Shown piece after piece: positions 44,549 through 56,342 of a stretch of 64,000 nucleotides of DNA. The notes below the pieces were generated by a model. That model saw nothing but the letters and a program-made list of their open reading frames with translations, had not been told where the DNA came from and made no database searches. How positions within the stretch are numbered: the first letter of the stretch is position 1; the number at the start of each line of letters is the position of its first letter. Origin of the DNA: Erythrobasidium yunnanense (taxonomy: Eukaryota; Basidiomycota; Cystobasidiomycetes; Erythrobasidiales; Erythrobasidiaceae); assembly GCA_001600175.1 (NCBI GenBank), contig BCJC01000006.1, positions 1,379,968 through 1,443,967 on the forward strand, read 5' to 3'. A program made the translations under genes and the position numbers.

Positions 44549-46013
44549 ATGTCTGCTCGACCTCGTCTTGTTCCCAACACCACAAATGTCCCACTTGTCC
44601 TTTCTCGGAAGAAGCCTTTCTCTCCCTTCCCTCACGCCGAGAACGCGCCCTACGTATTGGACATCCTCTCCTTTCCATCTTCGAATATCTACGCAGCCAG
44701 CGGCTCAGATGGCTATATACGCTACTTCGACAAGAACACCCTAGCGAAGACTGCAGAGATAAACCTTGCTGGAAAAGCTGGAAACCGAGTTACGCACATC
44801 ACGCAGTCGCAAGATGGGAAGAATGGACAGGAAATGCTCGTTGCTTCTACATCGGATGGTGCAGTGTCCATATTCGACCCGAGAAACCCGAGCAGTAGCG
44901 AACCTCAGATCCGCTTGAAAGGTGAAGCGATTTCAGGCTGTGATGGCGAAACATACTGATGTAGTGGTAATGCAGGACCGAAAGCTGCACCATGTATATG
45001 TGCTGCTGTCAGTAGCAGCAATACATACGTCGCTAGCGGTACAGAGCTTTTCCAGCATGAAGCTACGATCCGAATACAGTGTGTCTGCACTTTTCTACTA
45101 CTGATTAAGACTAAAGACTAATGTATACATTCAGCGACCTTCGGAATCCTAAACAACCTCTTCACGTCTACAACGAAGCTCACTCCGACGATGTTTCAGC
45201 CCTCTCTTTCCATCCCACACACGATCATCTCCTCCTAAGCGGCGCAGTCGATGGCTTGACATCTACGATAGATGTGCGGATAGCAGAAGAGGACGATGCA
45301 ATATTACATACTGCGAACGTAGGTGCATCGTTGTCGAGAGTCGGATGGACGAATCTACCGGGAAGAAGCAAGGGAGAAGATACGTGGACGGGCACGTTTG
45401 CATTGACGAATATGGAGACGCTAAGCGTATATGATGCGAATGATGAGGTGCACGATCTACTCTGCTGTGGAGAGTCATAGCTGATACGGGATCTAGATGA
45501 GCCTGGTCCGAGAATATGGGGATCTGAGAGAGCTCGAAGCGCCAACTTGGCAGACGCACTATATCATAGACTGTCAAGGGACAGAAGAAGGGATGTCCAT
45601 CATCGCGGGCCAGCGAGAGTGCGCCGCCTACTCTTCTTCCATACTTATACTACCGATTCTTACGCCCTCTCGCAGAGGCGGACTAGCTGTGATTCGCGCA
45701 CCTATAGAAGGCGACTGGAGCTTAGAACAAGTCCTGCATCAATCAGGGCATACTGATATAGTACGAGGATGCAAGCTCGACATAAACGCAGGGACGGCAG
45801 TGTCGTGTGGTGAAGACGGCCAGATCTGCCTGTGGAGCGTTGCGCCATCAACATCATCTGAAGAGACACCATTACCGTCTGCTGGGTTGAAGGTGGGCCT
45901 TGTTTCTGGATGGTATGGAAGAGGATGTGAGCTGATGATGCGTGCATCGCGACGCCTCTCTTTCTCAGGCCGAGCGGGACAACCAGCGCTCAGTGCGGTA
46001 TGCGCCATACTAG
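44549..46013 (+). CDS. WD40 protein, WDR89-like
   Basis: Model: exons 44549-44921, 44976-45078, 45135-45447, 45497-45892 and 45969-46013, 409 residues. WD-repeat pieces: YAASGSDGYIRYFD, STSDGAVSIFDPR, YVASGTELF, AHSDDVSALSFHPTHDHLLL, SGAVDGLTSTIDV, GHTDIVRGCKLD and SCGEDGQICLWS. The C-terminus A-E-R-D-N-Q-R-S-V-R-Y-A-P-Y matches the R-Y-x-P-Y end of WDR89-type proteins and supports the last 45-nt exon. The role of WDR89 is poorly known. An alternative reading through the last intron adds about 80 hydrophobic residues that do not fit. Confidence 0.78.
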
Positions 46014-46214
46014 GTTGTTGCAGCTCTACTTTTCATGTTCCACTTGGGATTGTCATATTGCCAACCTTGCTTCAGCTTTGCTCGTTCCTCTTGCTTCGAA
46101 CAATCGCATACTGTAAAGTGGCACTTTTCTAGCAGCACTAGCAACGCAACGCAACACAACGCATTCAGTTACCCTACTTCATTAAGACAACTTGGACATA
46201 CGACAGACAGAATC

Positions 46215-48271
46215 ATGGCGCAGACAAAGTGAGTAGAGTAGCCAGTCCAGATCTTCGAGGCATATCGAGGCGTCGCATGAACGACAGGAGCCCTTGGCTG
46301 ACCAGCTGGCTGGTGTCTTCGTCGCAGAGCTTCCTCGATAGGATGGATGTTCGTACCTCAGGTGAGCTAGCCCTAGCTTCTCGCTGCTCGCTCGCTGGAC
46401 GATGTCTGACAAATTCCAAAACTTCCAATCTCCATCCACTATCCTCGCTGTACTCTGTGTGTGTATATTGATGCCCTACAGTATTATACATTCGTCAACA
46501 AGGATCCAGCAAGACTGCACTGCTTCTACACAAAACGAAGTACTCTGATCCACGGCGTCGAGGGCGAGGATTGCGCACCATGTCACGGGCAGCAGGTGGG
46601 CATCAACATATATTAACCTCTACTCCTATGCTCGCTAGATTTACGCTCTGCTGCTTACCCAGGAAATCCACGAAAAGATCATGTCGCTCGACTACGACGA
46701 CTGCAAAGTCTTTGTGTCTACCGTAGACTCTCAGAGTTCAGCCGAGTCCGGTATAATCGTCCAAGTCGTCGGCGAACTATCGAACAAAGGGGGAGCATGG
46801 AGGAAGTTTGCACAGACTTTCTTCCTCGCAGAACAGCCGAATGGATACTTTGTCCTGAATGATATCTTCAGATACATCAAGGAGGACAGCGATGAAGAGG
46901 AAGGTGCTGCTCAGCAACAACAGCAGCAAGACGCTTCGTCCCCCGCCGCTGCTGCTTCCCAGTCTCAGGCCGTACCTCAACAAAGCTTTAATGAGCATGC
47001 TGGAACCGCTGCTGCTGAACACCACGACCTTCAGCTCAGTAACGCTCATGGACCTTCTAGCTCAGCTCCAGCTCTCACTATGGCTCCTCCTACCGAAGCC
47101 GCTCAGAGCGAGACGCTTGCAAACTTGGAAGGACTTGCAAATGGTAACCAGGAACAGCAGCAATTCGTTGAGCTACACGATGAGATCGACGTAGCAGGAC
47201 AGACCGAAGCAGCGACGCCCGCACAAGTTGAGGAGGAGGCTGCACCCCAAGTCAATGGAGTACACGCCGAGGAGGAACAGAAGGCCGAGGGAGGCGTATC
47301 TCCCGCCGCCCCTGCCCAAGAGAGTGTGCCCGAACCTATTGCAAGACCATCTCCACCTGCAGCCGAGCCTTCACACCCAGAAGCTTCTACCTCGAACTCT
47401 ACTCAGGATGTTTCTGCTGGTTCATCAGCCGCCGCAGCCAAAGCACCATCTGCATCTTCTTCCCGACCCTCCCAGCCTGCTCAACAACAACAGCAGCAAG
47501 CGGCACCTCAGAAACAGCAAGAGCCACCTGCTCCCGCTGCTCCAGCAGGACCCAAGACATGGGCCAGTTTAGCAGCTACAGGGTCTGGCAAATGGAAGCA
47601 ACAAGTCGTTTCTAATACTCAAGGTGTATCTTCATCTGGTCCTACTACTTCTGCCCCCGCTTCCTCAGGCCAACAGGCTTCTTCTGGTCCACAAGCTTCC
47701 GAAGCCGGTCCTTCTTCCTCATCTAACAACAACAACTCCGGCCGACCTGAGACACGTAACATCGTGAACTACGAGACCGGGCATTCCGTGATCGTGCGTA
47801 ATGTAGGCCAGCCTATCACATACGCTATCCTGCGCCGCAAAGTGAGCGAGAAGTTCGCTCGTGGAATGGGTGGAGATCGTCAGTACGCACGTCTCGCATA
47901 CATCGACATCGACCGCTCTAAGCAGATTGCACACGTCGATTTCGAGGAAGAATGGCCTTTGAACAAATTCAGCTCGTCCGGAGATAGTATTGGAGTAGAG
48001 GTTGATGGAATCACAATGCAAGTTGAGAAAGGTAGATTGGAGAGAAGACCCCTCGCGGAAGTCAATGCGAGAGCTAATGCCGGAGCAGGAGCGGGAGGTC
48101 CTAATAGACCAAACAACAATCAGAATGCGCAGAGACAGCAGGGACAGGGACAGGGACCTAGAACGGGTGGTTGCAGGAAGAGGTCAGCCGCCTAGAGATG
48201 GTCAGCAAGGGCAGTCGGCTGCTGCTAGAAAAGCTACACCTGGAAGAATCGGCGGTGCGCCCAGGATGTGA
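46215..48271 (+). CDS. G3BP/Bre5-like NTF2-RRM-RGG protein
   Basis: G3BP-like proteins bind RNA, form stress granules and partner with the Ubp3 deubiquitinase in yeast (Bre5). Model: exons 46215-46228, 46329-46362, 46482-46595, 46663-48097 and 48162-48271, 568 residues. The NTF2-like domain (about 1-125) has IGWMFVPQYYTFVNKDPARL, HCFYTKRSTLIHG, WRKFAQTFFLAEQ and YFVLNDIFRYI. A long Ala/Gln/Pro/Ser-rich linker follows, then a degenerate RRM (SVIVRNVGQPITYAILRRK). The last intron 48098-48161 has a weak donor (GTCCTA) but brings the downstream Arg/Gly-rich frame (GRGQPPRDGQQG, GRIGGAPRM) into phase. Without it the protein ends at 48195 with CRKRSAA. Confidence 0.8.
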
Positions 48272-48524
48272 GCACTTTCGAAAGAGTTCTAGATCCTACC
48301 CTTCCACATAAAACCTATCGATTCTGATGACTTTAATACCTACAATAACTGCAATCGCCGATGATATCCTCTCTTCGTTTTCTCTTCTTTCTCCGATCCT
48401 AATTTTCACCATGCTATCTCTCTACCTTTAACAGCTGAGGAACGAGTCTGAGGTTTTAGTAACCCGGGTGTCAAAGTGTATCGGTAATATAATGTTCTCA
48501 GGCTCCGGAAACACAGATATCAAT

Positions 48525-49078
48525 CTACTCCCTCCATTCCCTTGAGGTTTCCCGTTCCTTCTTCATACAGGGACAATCATACAGTTCAAGAGTGCCATCC
48601 TGCTGAGTCATATAGTTTGCTAGCGTTGAGCGAATGCGTGCAATCTCTTCTGCTGTTACTCTGTACTTCCAGCCGCCAGTCCGCGAGCCCCATTCGCACT
48701 TCTCGTTATCGTGCCGTGACTGATATCGATTGTGAATGGCATCGAGCATCAGGTTAAACTGTATGGGCCGCCTTAGCTTGTGTTCTGTGCTGCTCTGTGA
48801 AGTAACTGGACCTGGCGCGCTTGTCGTGCCTGGCCCTAGAGAACATATCAGCACTATTCTGAGCAGGGTACACGAGATAACGACCTACCTGCTCCTGCCG
48901 CTGCCTCTGCTGATACATTCAGGCCTTCTTGCGCAGGCGCAACATCGGATTTTGTTGCTCTTTGATCTGAGGGACCTTCCCCACGCCCAGCGACGCGCGA
49001 TGCCGAATCTGTGTGGCACTAGAAAGTCAGTTGATATCGTTCGTTGACTGTACTAGTTCAATATGGCACACCCTCCAT
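48525..49078 (-). CDS. Small unknown protein with Cys/Trp-rich C-terminus
   Basis: Not recognised. Model: exons 49072-49078, 48889-49008 and 48525-48835, 145 residues. The first exon is 7 nt (ATGGAGG). The N-terminal half is Ala/Gly/Ser/Pro-rich. The C-terminal half looks folded: FNLMLDAIHNRYQSRHDN, CEWGSRTGGWKYRV, EEIARIRSTLANYM, and a final CPCMKK. Three Cys remain in the folded part. There is no signal peptide or helix. Frame logic supports the first intron: only the acceptor at 49009 gives an open reading frame with that ATG. Confidence 0.55.
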
Positions 49079-50908
49079 GATGAGGTGTGTGGTGAACGAA
49101 GTCGAGGCAGAGAGGTTGTTCAGGATGAGGGAGATAGAGTATGTAGTATGCGTGGAATAAGCTTAGTCTTCTGCTATCCTCTTCGCGTCAGAGCCAGTCA
49201 GACCAGACCAACGAGGGTTGCAGCTCTTTGGGTTGCTTTTGGCAGTCGCCAATTGACTCCTTTCTTTCTTGTCGAATCAACCGTATGGGCACTCCCTACA
49301 CTGAAAAGCACAGATGGAGATCAAGAACTAGTCATCCATCCAGCGCTGTCATGCTCAATATACTTGAATTGAGCTCCAAGGAGCCTGGTCGTAGCCAGTC
49401 CGTCGAAAATCAAACTCCGCGAATGCCAGAGCGCCAGAGCTGCATGAGCTTCTCGCTGTACATCAGCAAACACGACTCCGAGGCAGGTCAGATTCGAATG
49501 CCCAGCGACAGCTACCTCCGCAGCAAGCCAGGCGCCAATTTTTTTCGACAATCCTGGCTATGCCTCTGTCTAGCTACAGCGGCTGATAACTACCTTCTAT
49601 GCTCTGCGTTCTGAATCTCTACAAAATCTGCGAGAGCTCGCCAATACTCGCCAGCTCCCAACGCTGTTCTACCGTCAAGGCAATTAACGCGTCCTTCGAC
49701 CGTTGCACGCGGCCCATCAACACAATACAGAGGCACAGCCGCAACAGTACCAACCTTCAGCGAACTCTGCGACACGGGTCATGTTACCATACACCGCAAA
49801 GAGATGACTGCGCTCCGCAAATCAAGCTTCTCCGGCGACTTATCGAAGGCAGAGCCGCAACGGTATACAGACTCCCAGCATGATCTTCTACACTGTTCTC
49901 TACATCACTACACTCGCGCATTCAATCCCTTTATGCATCCTCTCCGGTCATATATCTATCGATTTCGGATCACCTAGTCTTGCCGACTCTGCGACTAAGC
50001 GTGCATGAGCGTATACGGACGCTTTACGTTGCATTACAGCATCAACCAATGCACAGTGTCCTTTTCCAAAACTAGTCGTACTACCAGCATTGGCCAGGCG
50101 TCTAACATTTACGCTACATTTTAGTCGCGGCTTCTCAATGAACGCGCACGCACTCCTGCAGTACCTGAAATAGAAGAGTGATCGTCTCCTTACCTGAAAC
50201 AGGCCCGCAGAGTCTCGTCCAGCACCTTCAGCCATGACTGCAGACTACCACCTTTTCTGCTGTACTTTCCCTCTTATTCCCCTTCCTCGCACTCCCTCGT
50301 ATATATGAATCTGCGACCAGATCTCACGGCTTCCTGCTATCACCTCCAAGAACAATACAACGGAAGCCACATCAAGTCAATCTGCTAGTCGGAAACTTTA
50401 TGCAGATGCGTCACACTCCGAAAGGCATCAGCTGCTCAGAACGCCAAAAATGCAAAGCCAGAGGATCTACGCTCTCAGCAAGCCCGAACCTTCCTCGTCA
50501 GACAAGCTCTTTAGCTTTTTCCCCAGGCATCTGTCAAATGCTGTGCAAGGCAATCGTTCCTGGTCACTTGTTTTGGTCGATCACTCAGCTTTTAGGTTCC
50601 GGGGCCTTGTTTGTTTGTTTTTGGCAGGTCGGTCGCCACCCCCTGACAGGCTAATAATTGATTTTCCACCTTGAAAGTTCGAAAGAGATGAGGGTGACAT
50701 TCCTCTGGCAGTGAGGAATGGGATCATGGCCCTGGAAATTCAGCCTGATGGCTGGAAAGCCGAAGCCGGGCGGCACATGCAAACATCTGTCCTGCCTGCA
50801 TAAACAAAACAAAGTCTGACGAGCTCTTGACAGCTTTCGCTTTCTGCCTGATTGACTGATCTGATACCCCTCGACATATTCTGACGATACCCAACTTTGA
50901 CCTCAACA
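49079..50908. other. Longest gene-poor region of the window
   Basis: These 1.8 kb lie between the small unknown gene and the GH26-type gene. The only coding hints are broken minus-strand pieces at 49321-50235, listed separately. The rest, including about 670 bp upstream of the GH26-type gene, shows no recognisable gene, RNA or repeat. Confidence 0.4.
49321..50235 (-). CDS. Unresolved candidate spliced gene
   Basis: Several minus-strand frames look coding but I could not join them reliably. The likely start is MAEGAGRDSAGLFQ at 50235, directly before a GTAAGG donor. Later pieces: ALVDAVMQRKASVYAHARL (about 50000), GTVAAVPLYCVDGP and LDGRTALGAGEYWRALADF (49590-49775), and IGAWLAAEVAVAGHSNLTC (49321-49551). 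The middle pieces are loosely ankyrin-like, but the consensus is poor. It could be a real gene with very short exons like its neighbours, a decayed gene, or chance. Confidence 0.3.
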
Positions 50909-53162
50909 ATGCCGACAGTATCGAGAGCGGCCTGCTTCGCCGCCTTTCTGGCTTTTCTCCCAGCTTTCTCAACTGCCAGAGATGCAACTCTTGGATTGAA
51001 GGAAGCTCATCTCGATAAGAATGGTATCTTTATGGGTACGCTCACTTTCAGATGTTTTCCTGCACATGACCCGGGAGCAGCAGAGCTGATAAGCTTTCCC
51101 GCCTCAGGTTTTCTCCCAGCTTGGTGAGTGCACTACGACCAAGAAGCTCGTCAGACAGCGTTGCCTCATTCCGCTTGTTTCCAACTACAGGGGAGAGCAG
51201 AAAAGCCCTAACACAGCCACCAGCCTCAATGCCCTGCTTCCTGAACCGATGGCCAGCGTGAGCCAAGAGTTTCGAACGACAACGCAGAAACGACATTAAC
51301 CACTTGATATGTGTTATCAAGGTCGGTGCCTATGTGCAGCTTTCATCGAAAGATCCAAATATCACCCAAATGGTACGCCGAAAAGACTAGCACAGCTTTG
51401 ACAGACGTTGATGCTGAGATGTGGAAATACAGGATAACTATGTGCAAGACATTCTAAATCAACCCGGCGACCGACCTGTTTTCAATCTGGCCCTTATGCC
51501 AGCGGAAGGTCTCGCAGCGGTCACACAAGACACTGTAAGACCAGCTTGCGATGCATTTTGCCAGCACTCGCTGAACTTTTTGCGTCTACTCTACTACAGG
51601 CAAACCTCATTGCGCAACGGATGGCCTACCTCAACTCGCTCGGAATCCCAGTCTGGCTGCGATACGCTCACGAGATGAACGGTGACTGGTACACCTACGG
51701 TCAACAACCTGCTGCCTTCATCCAATCCTGGGAAATGGTCGCCCGAGCTGTACATGCTGCAGCTCCAGATACATGTGAGTTGAGCTTGCACTGCAGGGAA
51801 GGCGATGTACTGAGGTTGCTGATTCTAGACATGCTCTGGGCGCCGAACGAGATGTACGCTACGGACTACGATACCGACAGCGTCTATGTAAGCCATTCTC
51901 TGGCTCCTGCGGGCTTTAGCGCTAGCAAGCTAATGCAATATATGATGCGCAGGGTGGATATATGCGTAAGTGACCTGCGGCTTTCTTCTACTTCGTGTTC
52001 TAAGTCTTGCTACAGCATACTGGCCCGACCCCGATACCGTCGAGTAAGTCCATATCCTGCCTAGACTACCTGAATCAACCTCTGACAGAACGTTCGTCGC
52101 AGCATGGTCGGAATGTCGTTCTAGTAAGTCGCCCCTCGAAGGCGTCTAACCTTACCCTAACTCCTGTTTGCAGCCACTATGGTGGACACTCGCGCTTAAA
52201 CAACTACCCAACTCCAGGCGAAGCGCTTTCTGTAATGAGCACATTCGACGGCCTCTTTGCTTCGGCGCACAACAAGAGCATGGTTCTAGCGGAGACAGGA
52301 GCTGCATACGTATGTCACCGTTCATACCAGATGAAGGGAAGCCGACTAACCCGCTGCTGCTACAGACGCGTGATCTGGCTACTGGAGACGTAGCACCTGG
52401 CAATGCAACGGAATCGTGAGTGTCCTCTCGCTCCGCATGCACTACTAGGGCTGACGGCCCGCATGAACAGTGAGATCAAGTGGAACTGGCTATGGCAACT
52501 GACAGGGCCTGAAACAAGCGAGGCCCTGCCCTGGTTGAAGGCTATCTGCTGGGTAAGCGCAAACGAAGCCCCGTCTTAATGTATGGCACTGACTAAACTT
52601 GCTTTCTGCAGTTCGAGGTGTAAGCACATACGAATCTTTGTCTTCGGAAGCCTTACTAACGAGGACCGCCTACATCATAGCATCAAGGATGAGAATGCTG
52701 CTGGCAACACGATAGTGAAAGAAGAAGGTACGACAAGCTTGCGGAACAGCTATCCTGATATCTGACATCGCCCATTCGCAGACTTCAGGCTATTGACCGG
52801 AAACACTACAGGTAGGTTGCTAGACTCGTAGGTTGTCTAGCGCAGCCGGCTGACCCTCCCGTGTCCTTCAGTTGCTCTCGGCGCCCGCAATTACCTGATA
52901 GCAGTAAGCCGATCGCTTGTCTTGCTGTTCGTTCATCAGCTGACTTTCCGTATAGCCAAGCACCGTGACCAACCGCGTCGTAGCTGGCATGACTGCCGAC
53001 TCGCCAACGAATCTGGGCGGCAGCAATGGCTCTGTGTCGTCCTCAAGCAATGCCTCCGGAGGGTCAGATGCAAAGGCGTCGTCGGCTCTTCGCTTACACA
53101 GCTGGGCAGGGGCAGCGATGTCGACTCTGGCCATCTCGGCTCTCGCTGTGTCTCTGCTCTAG
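50909..53162 (+). CDS. Secreted GH26-type beta-mannanase, probably GPI-anchored, 18 exons
   Basis: Extracellular hydrolase that should cut mannan-type polysaccharides. Exons: 50909-51035, 51108-51123, 51191-51257, 51322-51372, 51433-51534, 51600-51774, 51829-51887, 51953-51965, 52016-52043, 52103-52123, 52174-52309, 52366-52415, 52471-52552, 52612-52619, 52681-52727, 52782-52811, 52872-52903 and 52956-53162; 1251 nt, 416 residues. A signal peptide (CFAAFLAFLPAFSTA) starts it. The acid/base Glu lies in RYAHEMNGDWYTYG (about E146) and the likely nucleophile in MVLAETGA (about E260). YMPYWPDPDTV, SFYHYGGHSRLNNYP and CWFEVIKDENAAGNT fit across the small exons. The end has a Ser/Gly stretch and a hydrophobic tail (MSTLAISALAVSLL), typical of a GPI signal. 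Confidence 0.8.
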
Positions 53163-53477
53163 GTCTCTTTCGCCGAGATTATCGACAATCTGTAGCCCGC
53201 CATCATGATACCCAAGTGGTAGAGCGATGACCTCTGCCACTAGTGAAGCTATACCTCCTCAGTGCCAATCTCCAGGTCACATACCTTCACCTTTTTCAGT
53301 AGACTGTCAAGGACGTTTTTTCGGCTTTCTTCTCCAGTTCTATATTTTGTTATGCTCCTTTACTATTGCTTGTAGACTACAGTAGCTCTCATAGAAGACA
53401 ATACAGACCTTGGATCATTCGCTGACCCGGCTCAATGGATCTTGGCTCTTCACTTCGATGACCTCGCCGTGACAATA
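53163..53477. other. Intergenic between GH26-type gene and PEX7
   Basis: This 315-bp gap lies between two plus-strand genes. No element was recognised. Confidence 0.35.
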
Positions 53478-54767
53478 ATGCAAGCACCTCCACCGGGGCC
53501 ATCTGGTCCTCGTCAGACTCTTGCTCGCATCCGTACGGATGGCTACGCTGGCTATTCGCTGGCTTTCTCGCCCTTCTTCCCGCAAGTCCTGGCCGTAGCA
53601 TCTTCAGCCAACTTTGGGCTCGTTGGCAATGGCAGACTGCACATATGCAATGTTGCTCGAAATGGAGCGGGAGACAAGAAGTGCGCAAGCTTTTCTCGCG
53701 ACTTTCCCGCTTTCCGGGAGTCGGTACTGAGTGAAAAGGAACAGATTCGACACGCAAGACGGCTTATTCGACGTTGCATGGTCTGAGATACACGAGAACC
53801 AACTAGCTACTGCCTCTGGTGATGGCAGCATAAAGCTCTGGGACATATCGCTGAACGTAAGTTCTAACCGGTTCAGCCGGTATCGCGCGAGAGGAGTGCC
53901 TCTTGCTGAGGTTGCTATCAGGACTATCCGATACGAAGCTGGCATGAGCATACGAGAGAGATTTTCAGCCTGGACTGGGGCAATATCAAGAAGGACCTCT
54001 TTGCGACTGCTTCTTGGGACCATGCTGTGAAGATAGTGCGGTATACCTGGTTTACAGAAGCAGACTGAGCGCACACTAACTGTACTGTCTGCTAGTAGTG
54101 GTCGCCCGAGCGGCCTGCGTCGATACAGACCATAAATGCGCATTCGGCATGTGTCTATGCTGCCCTCTTCTCGCCTCACCAGCCTGACAGCCTGGCTTCC
54201 TGTTCTTCCGACGGTCTACTCAAGATATGGGACCTTCGGAATACGCGGCAAGGCCCGGCGACCTCGGCTACGAATGCTCCTCCTGCCCAAGCTAGCTTGA
54301 CGATAGCAGCTCACCCGACGGAAGTGCTATCGCTCGACTGGAACAAATATCAGCCACCTCTCATTGCGACGAGTTCAGTGGACAGGACTGTCAGAATCCA
54401 CGACTTACGTATGGCCAGCAACTCGCCTCAACCCGTGGCACAAGCGGATGGTGGGCGCAGCTGTGTAGCCACCCTTGTAGGACATGACTATGCGATACGC
54501 CGTGTTGCGTGGTCACCCCACTCAGCAGACATACTTGCAAGTTCCGGATACGACATGACTGCCCGAGTCTGGAAGCTCGACAACCTCAACCTACCACCTG
54601 GAAGCGCACCTCTACCGCCTGGAACAGGACAAGGAAGGTGTACAGATATATACACAGAGCACAAGGAGTTTGTGGTCGGTCTCGCATGGAGCTTGTATGA
54701 AGCTGGTGTCCTGGCGACAGCAAGCTGGGATCAGTCCTGTCATCTTCTCGTCCCGAACGTGATATGA
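53478..54767 (+). CDS. PEX7: Peroxisomal PTS2 import receptor Pex7
   Basis: Pex7 carries PTS2-tagged proteins into peroxisomes. Model: exons 53478-53680, 53739-53856, 53922-54035 and 54099-54767, 367 residues, the family's size. WD40 pieces in order: [171 protein letters not shown] and [18 protein letters not shown]. The usual end W-D-x-x-V-x-x-W is altered ([13 protein letters not shown]), so a final short intron may have been missed. Confidence 0.9.
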
Positions 54768-55185
54768 GGTGGTTAGATCCACTGTCTTCATCTTACCCTA
54801 CAATCCAGCATGAAGAAAGAAGCTGTACCTCGATCGGCGAAGGCACTTGTCAAGCTGTGCGTCCACAGCGATTGACCGCAAAGTAGGGCCGCCCACAGGA
54901 GGCTTCAGCATTATCCTCACCCCAAACGTGAACAGAAGGTCTTCACGCATCAAGCCTTGAAAGGCAGGGAAGACCCTGAAAGTGTGAACACCATTACTCG
55001 GGGAACTGCTGCACGATGCTTGCTTCCCAGTGTGATATGAACGTCGTTACCTTGTTGAGACTGTGCATGCGTCTATAAGCAGTAATGCTTTTTTGAGATG
55101 AACTAGTAATGCTTGTCTAGAAATCTATGTTTCCCAATGACACGTTAGGCAGTGGACCTTATTGCTTTGCGCCCAACCATCGCAT
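54768..55185. other. Convergent 3' region, PEX7 and PGAM-like gene
   Basis: This 418-bp gap lies between stop codons pointing at each other. It should hold two 3' untranslated regions, possibly a missed last exon of PEX7. Nothing else was recognised. Confidence 0.35.
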
Positions 55186-56093
55186 CTAATTCTCTTCTGC
55201 AGCCCTCGAGCTGGTAGGTTCCTCCTGTCCTTTCTTTGCTTCCGTCTCGATTTGTACCAAGTACGCATCCTCATCTTCATCCTTCGCAAATTTGTATTTC
55301 CTGACTTCAGCGTTCGCCCAAGGTGATCCGTTCTGCTCTCCGAAGACGATGTAGCGCAGGATATCGCCGTGCGCAATTAGCACAATCTTCTTTTCAGGCC
55401 TCTTGCGCAGAAAATGGCGGACGTATCGGGCTCGAGCTTTCAGGGCATCGATATCGGCTGAGTAGAAGCCAGCTTTCGATGTCCAGTCATCCGTCTAGGA
55501 ACGTTCTTCGTATCAGCTATAGGCTTGGGACACTAATCAGGAGCGGTCATTTACCAAGGGAGAGAAGTCGACTGTTTAGATCGCTTATCAGCACCGGCAT
55601 CAGTGTAACGCACGAGCGTAGTAGACTTACACCCATCGAACTCTGACTGCTTCTCCAGCTCGCTTCTAGCAGATCCGGTATCACATGGATCTGTTCAAGC
55701 TACAAATGAGCTTGATCGACCGCATCCGAAAAGAGCTTCGAAGCCTACAGTCGTTACACTCTTGAGCCTGAGGAAGGAGGACAATCTTGCCCTTCCCGCC
55801 TAGTCTTTCGATAGCTTTCGGGTATCCGTCAAGTGTGGTTTGCATGGTACGCCTTCGAAGCCAGAGCAGCGTATAAGCTTCTGGTACTTTACAAGCATGA
55901 AGGAGTCTGCTAACCTCAACGGACTGCTGACAATCAGCTCAAACTCGTTCTGAATGGTATCCTTGGTCGATTCGTTCAAGGCTTTCGCTTGTTTGCGGCC
56001 CAAAGACGTGAGATTTGCATCGGCTATGTGCCATCGTTCGTCGACATTATGCTCTGCCTCGCAGTGTCGCGTCAAGTAGATGGTCTTGTCCAT
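55186..56093 (-). CDS. Histidine phosphatase / phosphoglycerate mutase-like protein
   Basis: Model: exons 55915-56093, 55758-55852, 55631-55690, 55555-55571 and 55186-55494, 219 residues. The catalytic motif is TIYLTRHCEAEHN, where the usual R-H-G is R-H-C. ANLTSLGRKQAKAL, IVSSPLRRTMQTTLDGY, PCDTGSARSELEKQ, FDFSPLTDDW and the second catalytic His in VLIAHGDILRYIVF follow. Exon 4 is 17 nt and encodes the FDFSPL block. The tail is Lys/Glu-rich. It fits the small fungal group of phosphatases related to PGAM rather than the glycolytic enzyme. The substrate is unknown. Confidence 0.82.
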
Positions 56094-56342
56094 GATTCCA
56101 AAAGATGACGATGGTTTCGAAAGCTTCCCAAACGGGCAGACTGAGTTGGGAAGTGGTTGCAATGTATCGCGTTGGTCTTGCAGCAGATCTCGCAGGTCCG
56201 ACGTTCTACTTCGCTTCAGATGCTTCAGATCATGAACTTGAGTAGGTCGGAGTCAGAGACGCGCACGTTTCGTCAAGACGGAATATATTGTGTTGCTGTT
56301 GCAGGGTAGCTAATGAAGGGTATATATTACTACAGCGTGTCT

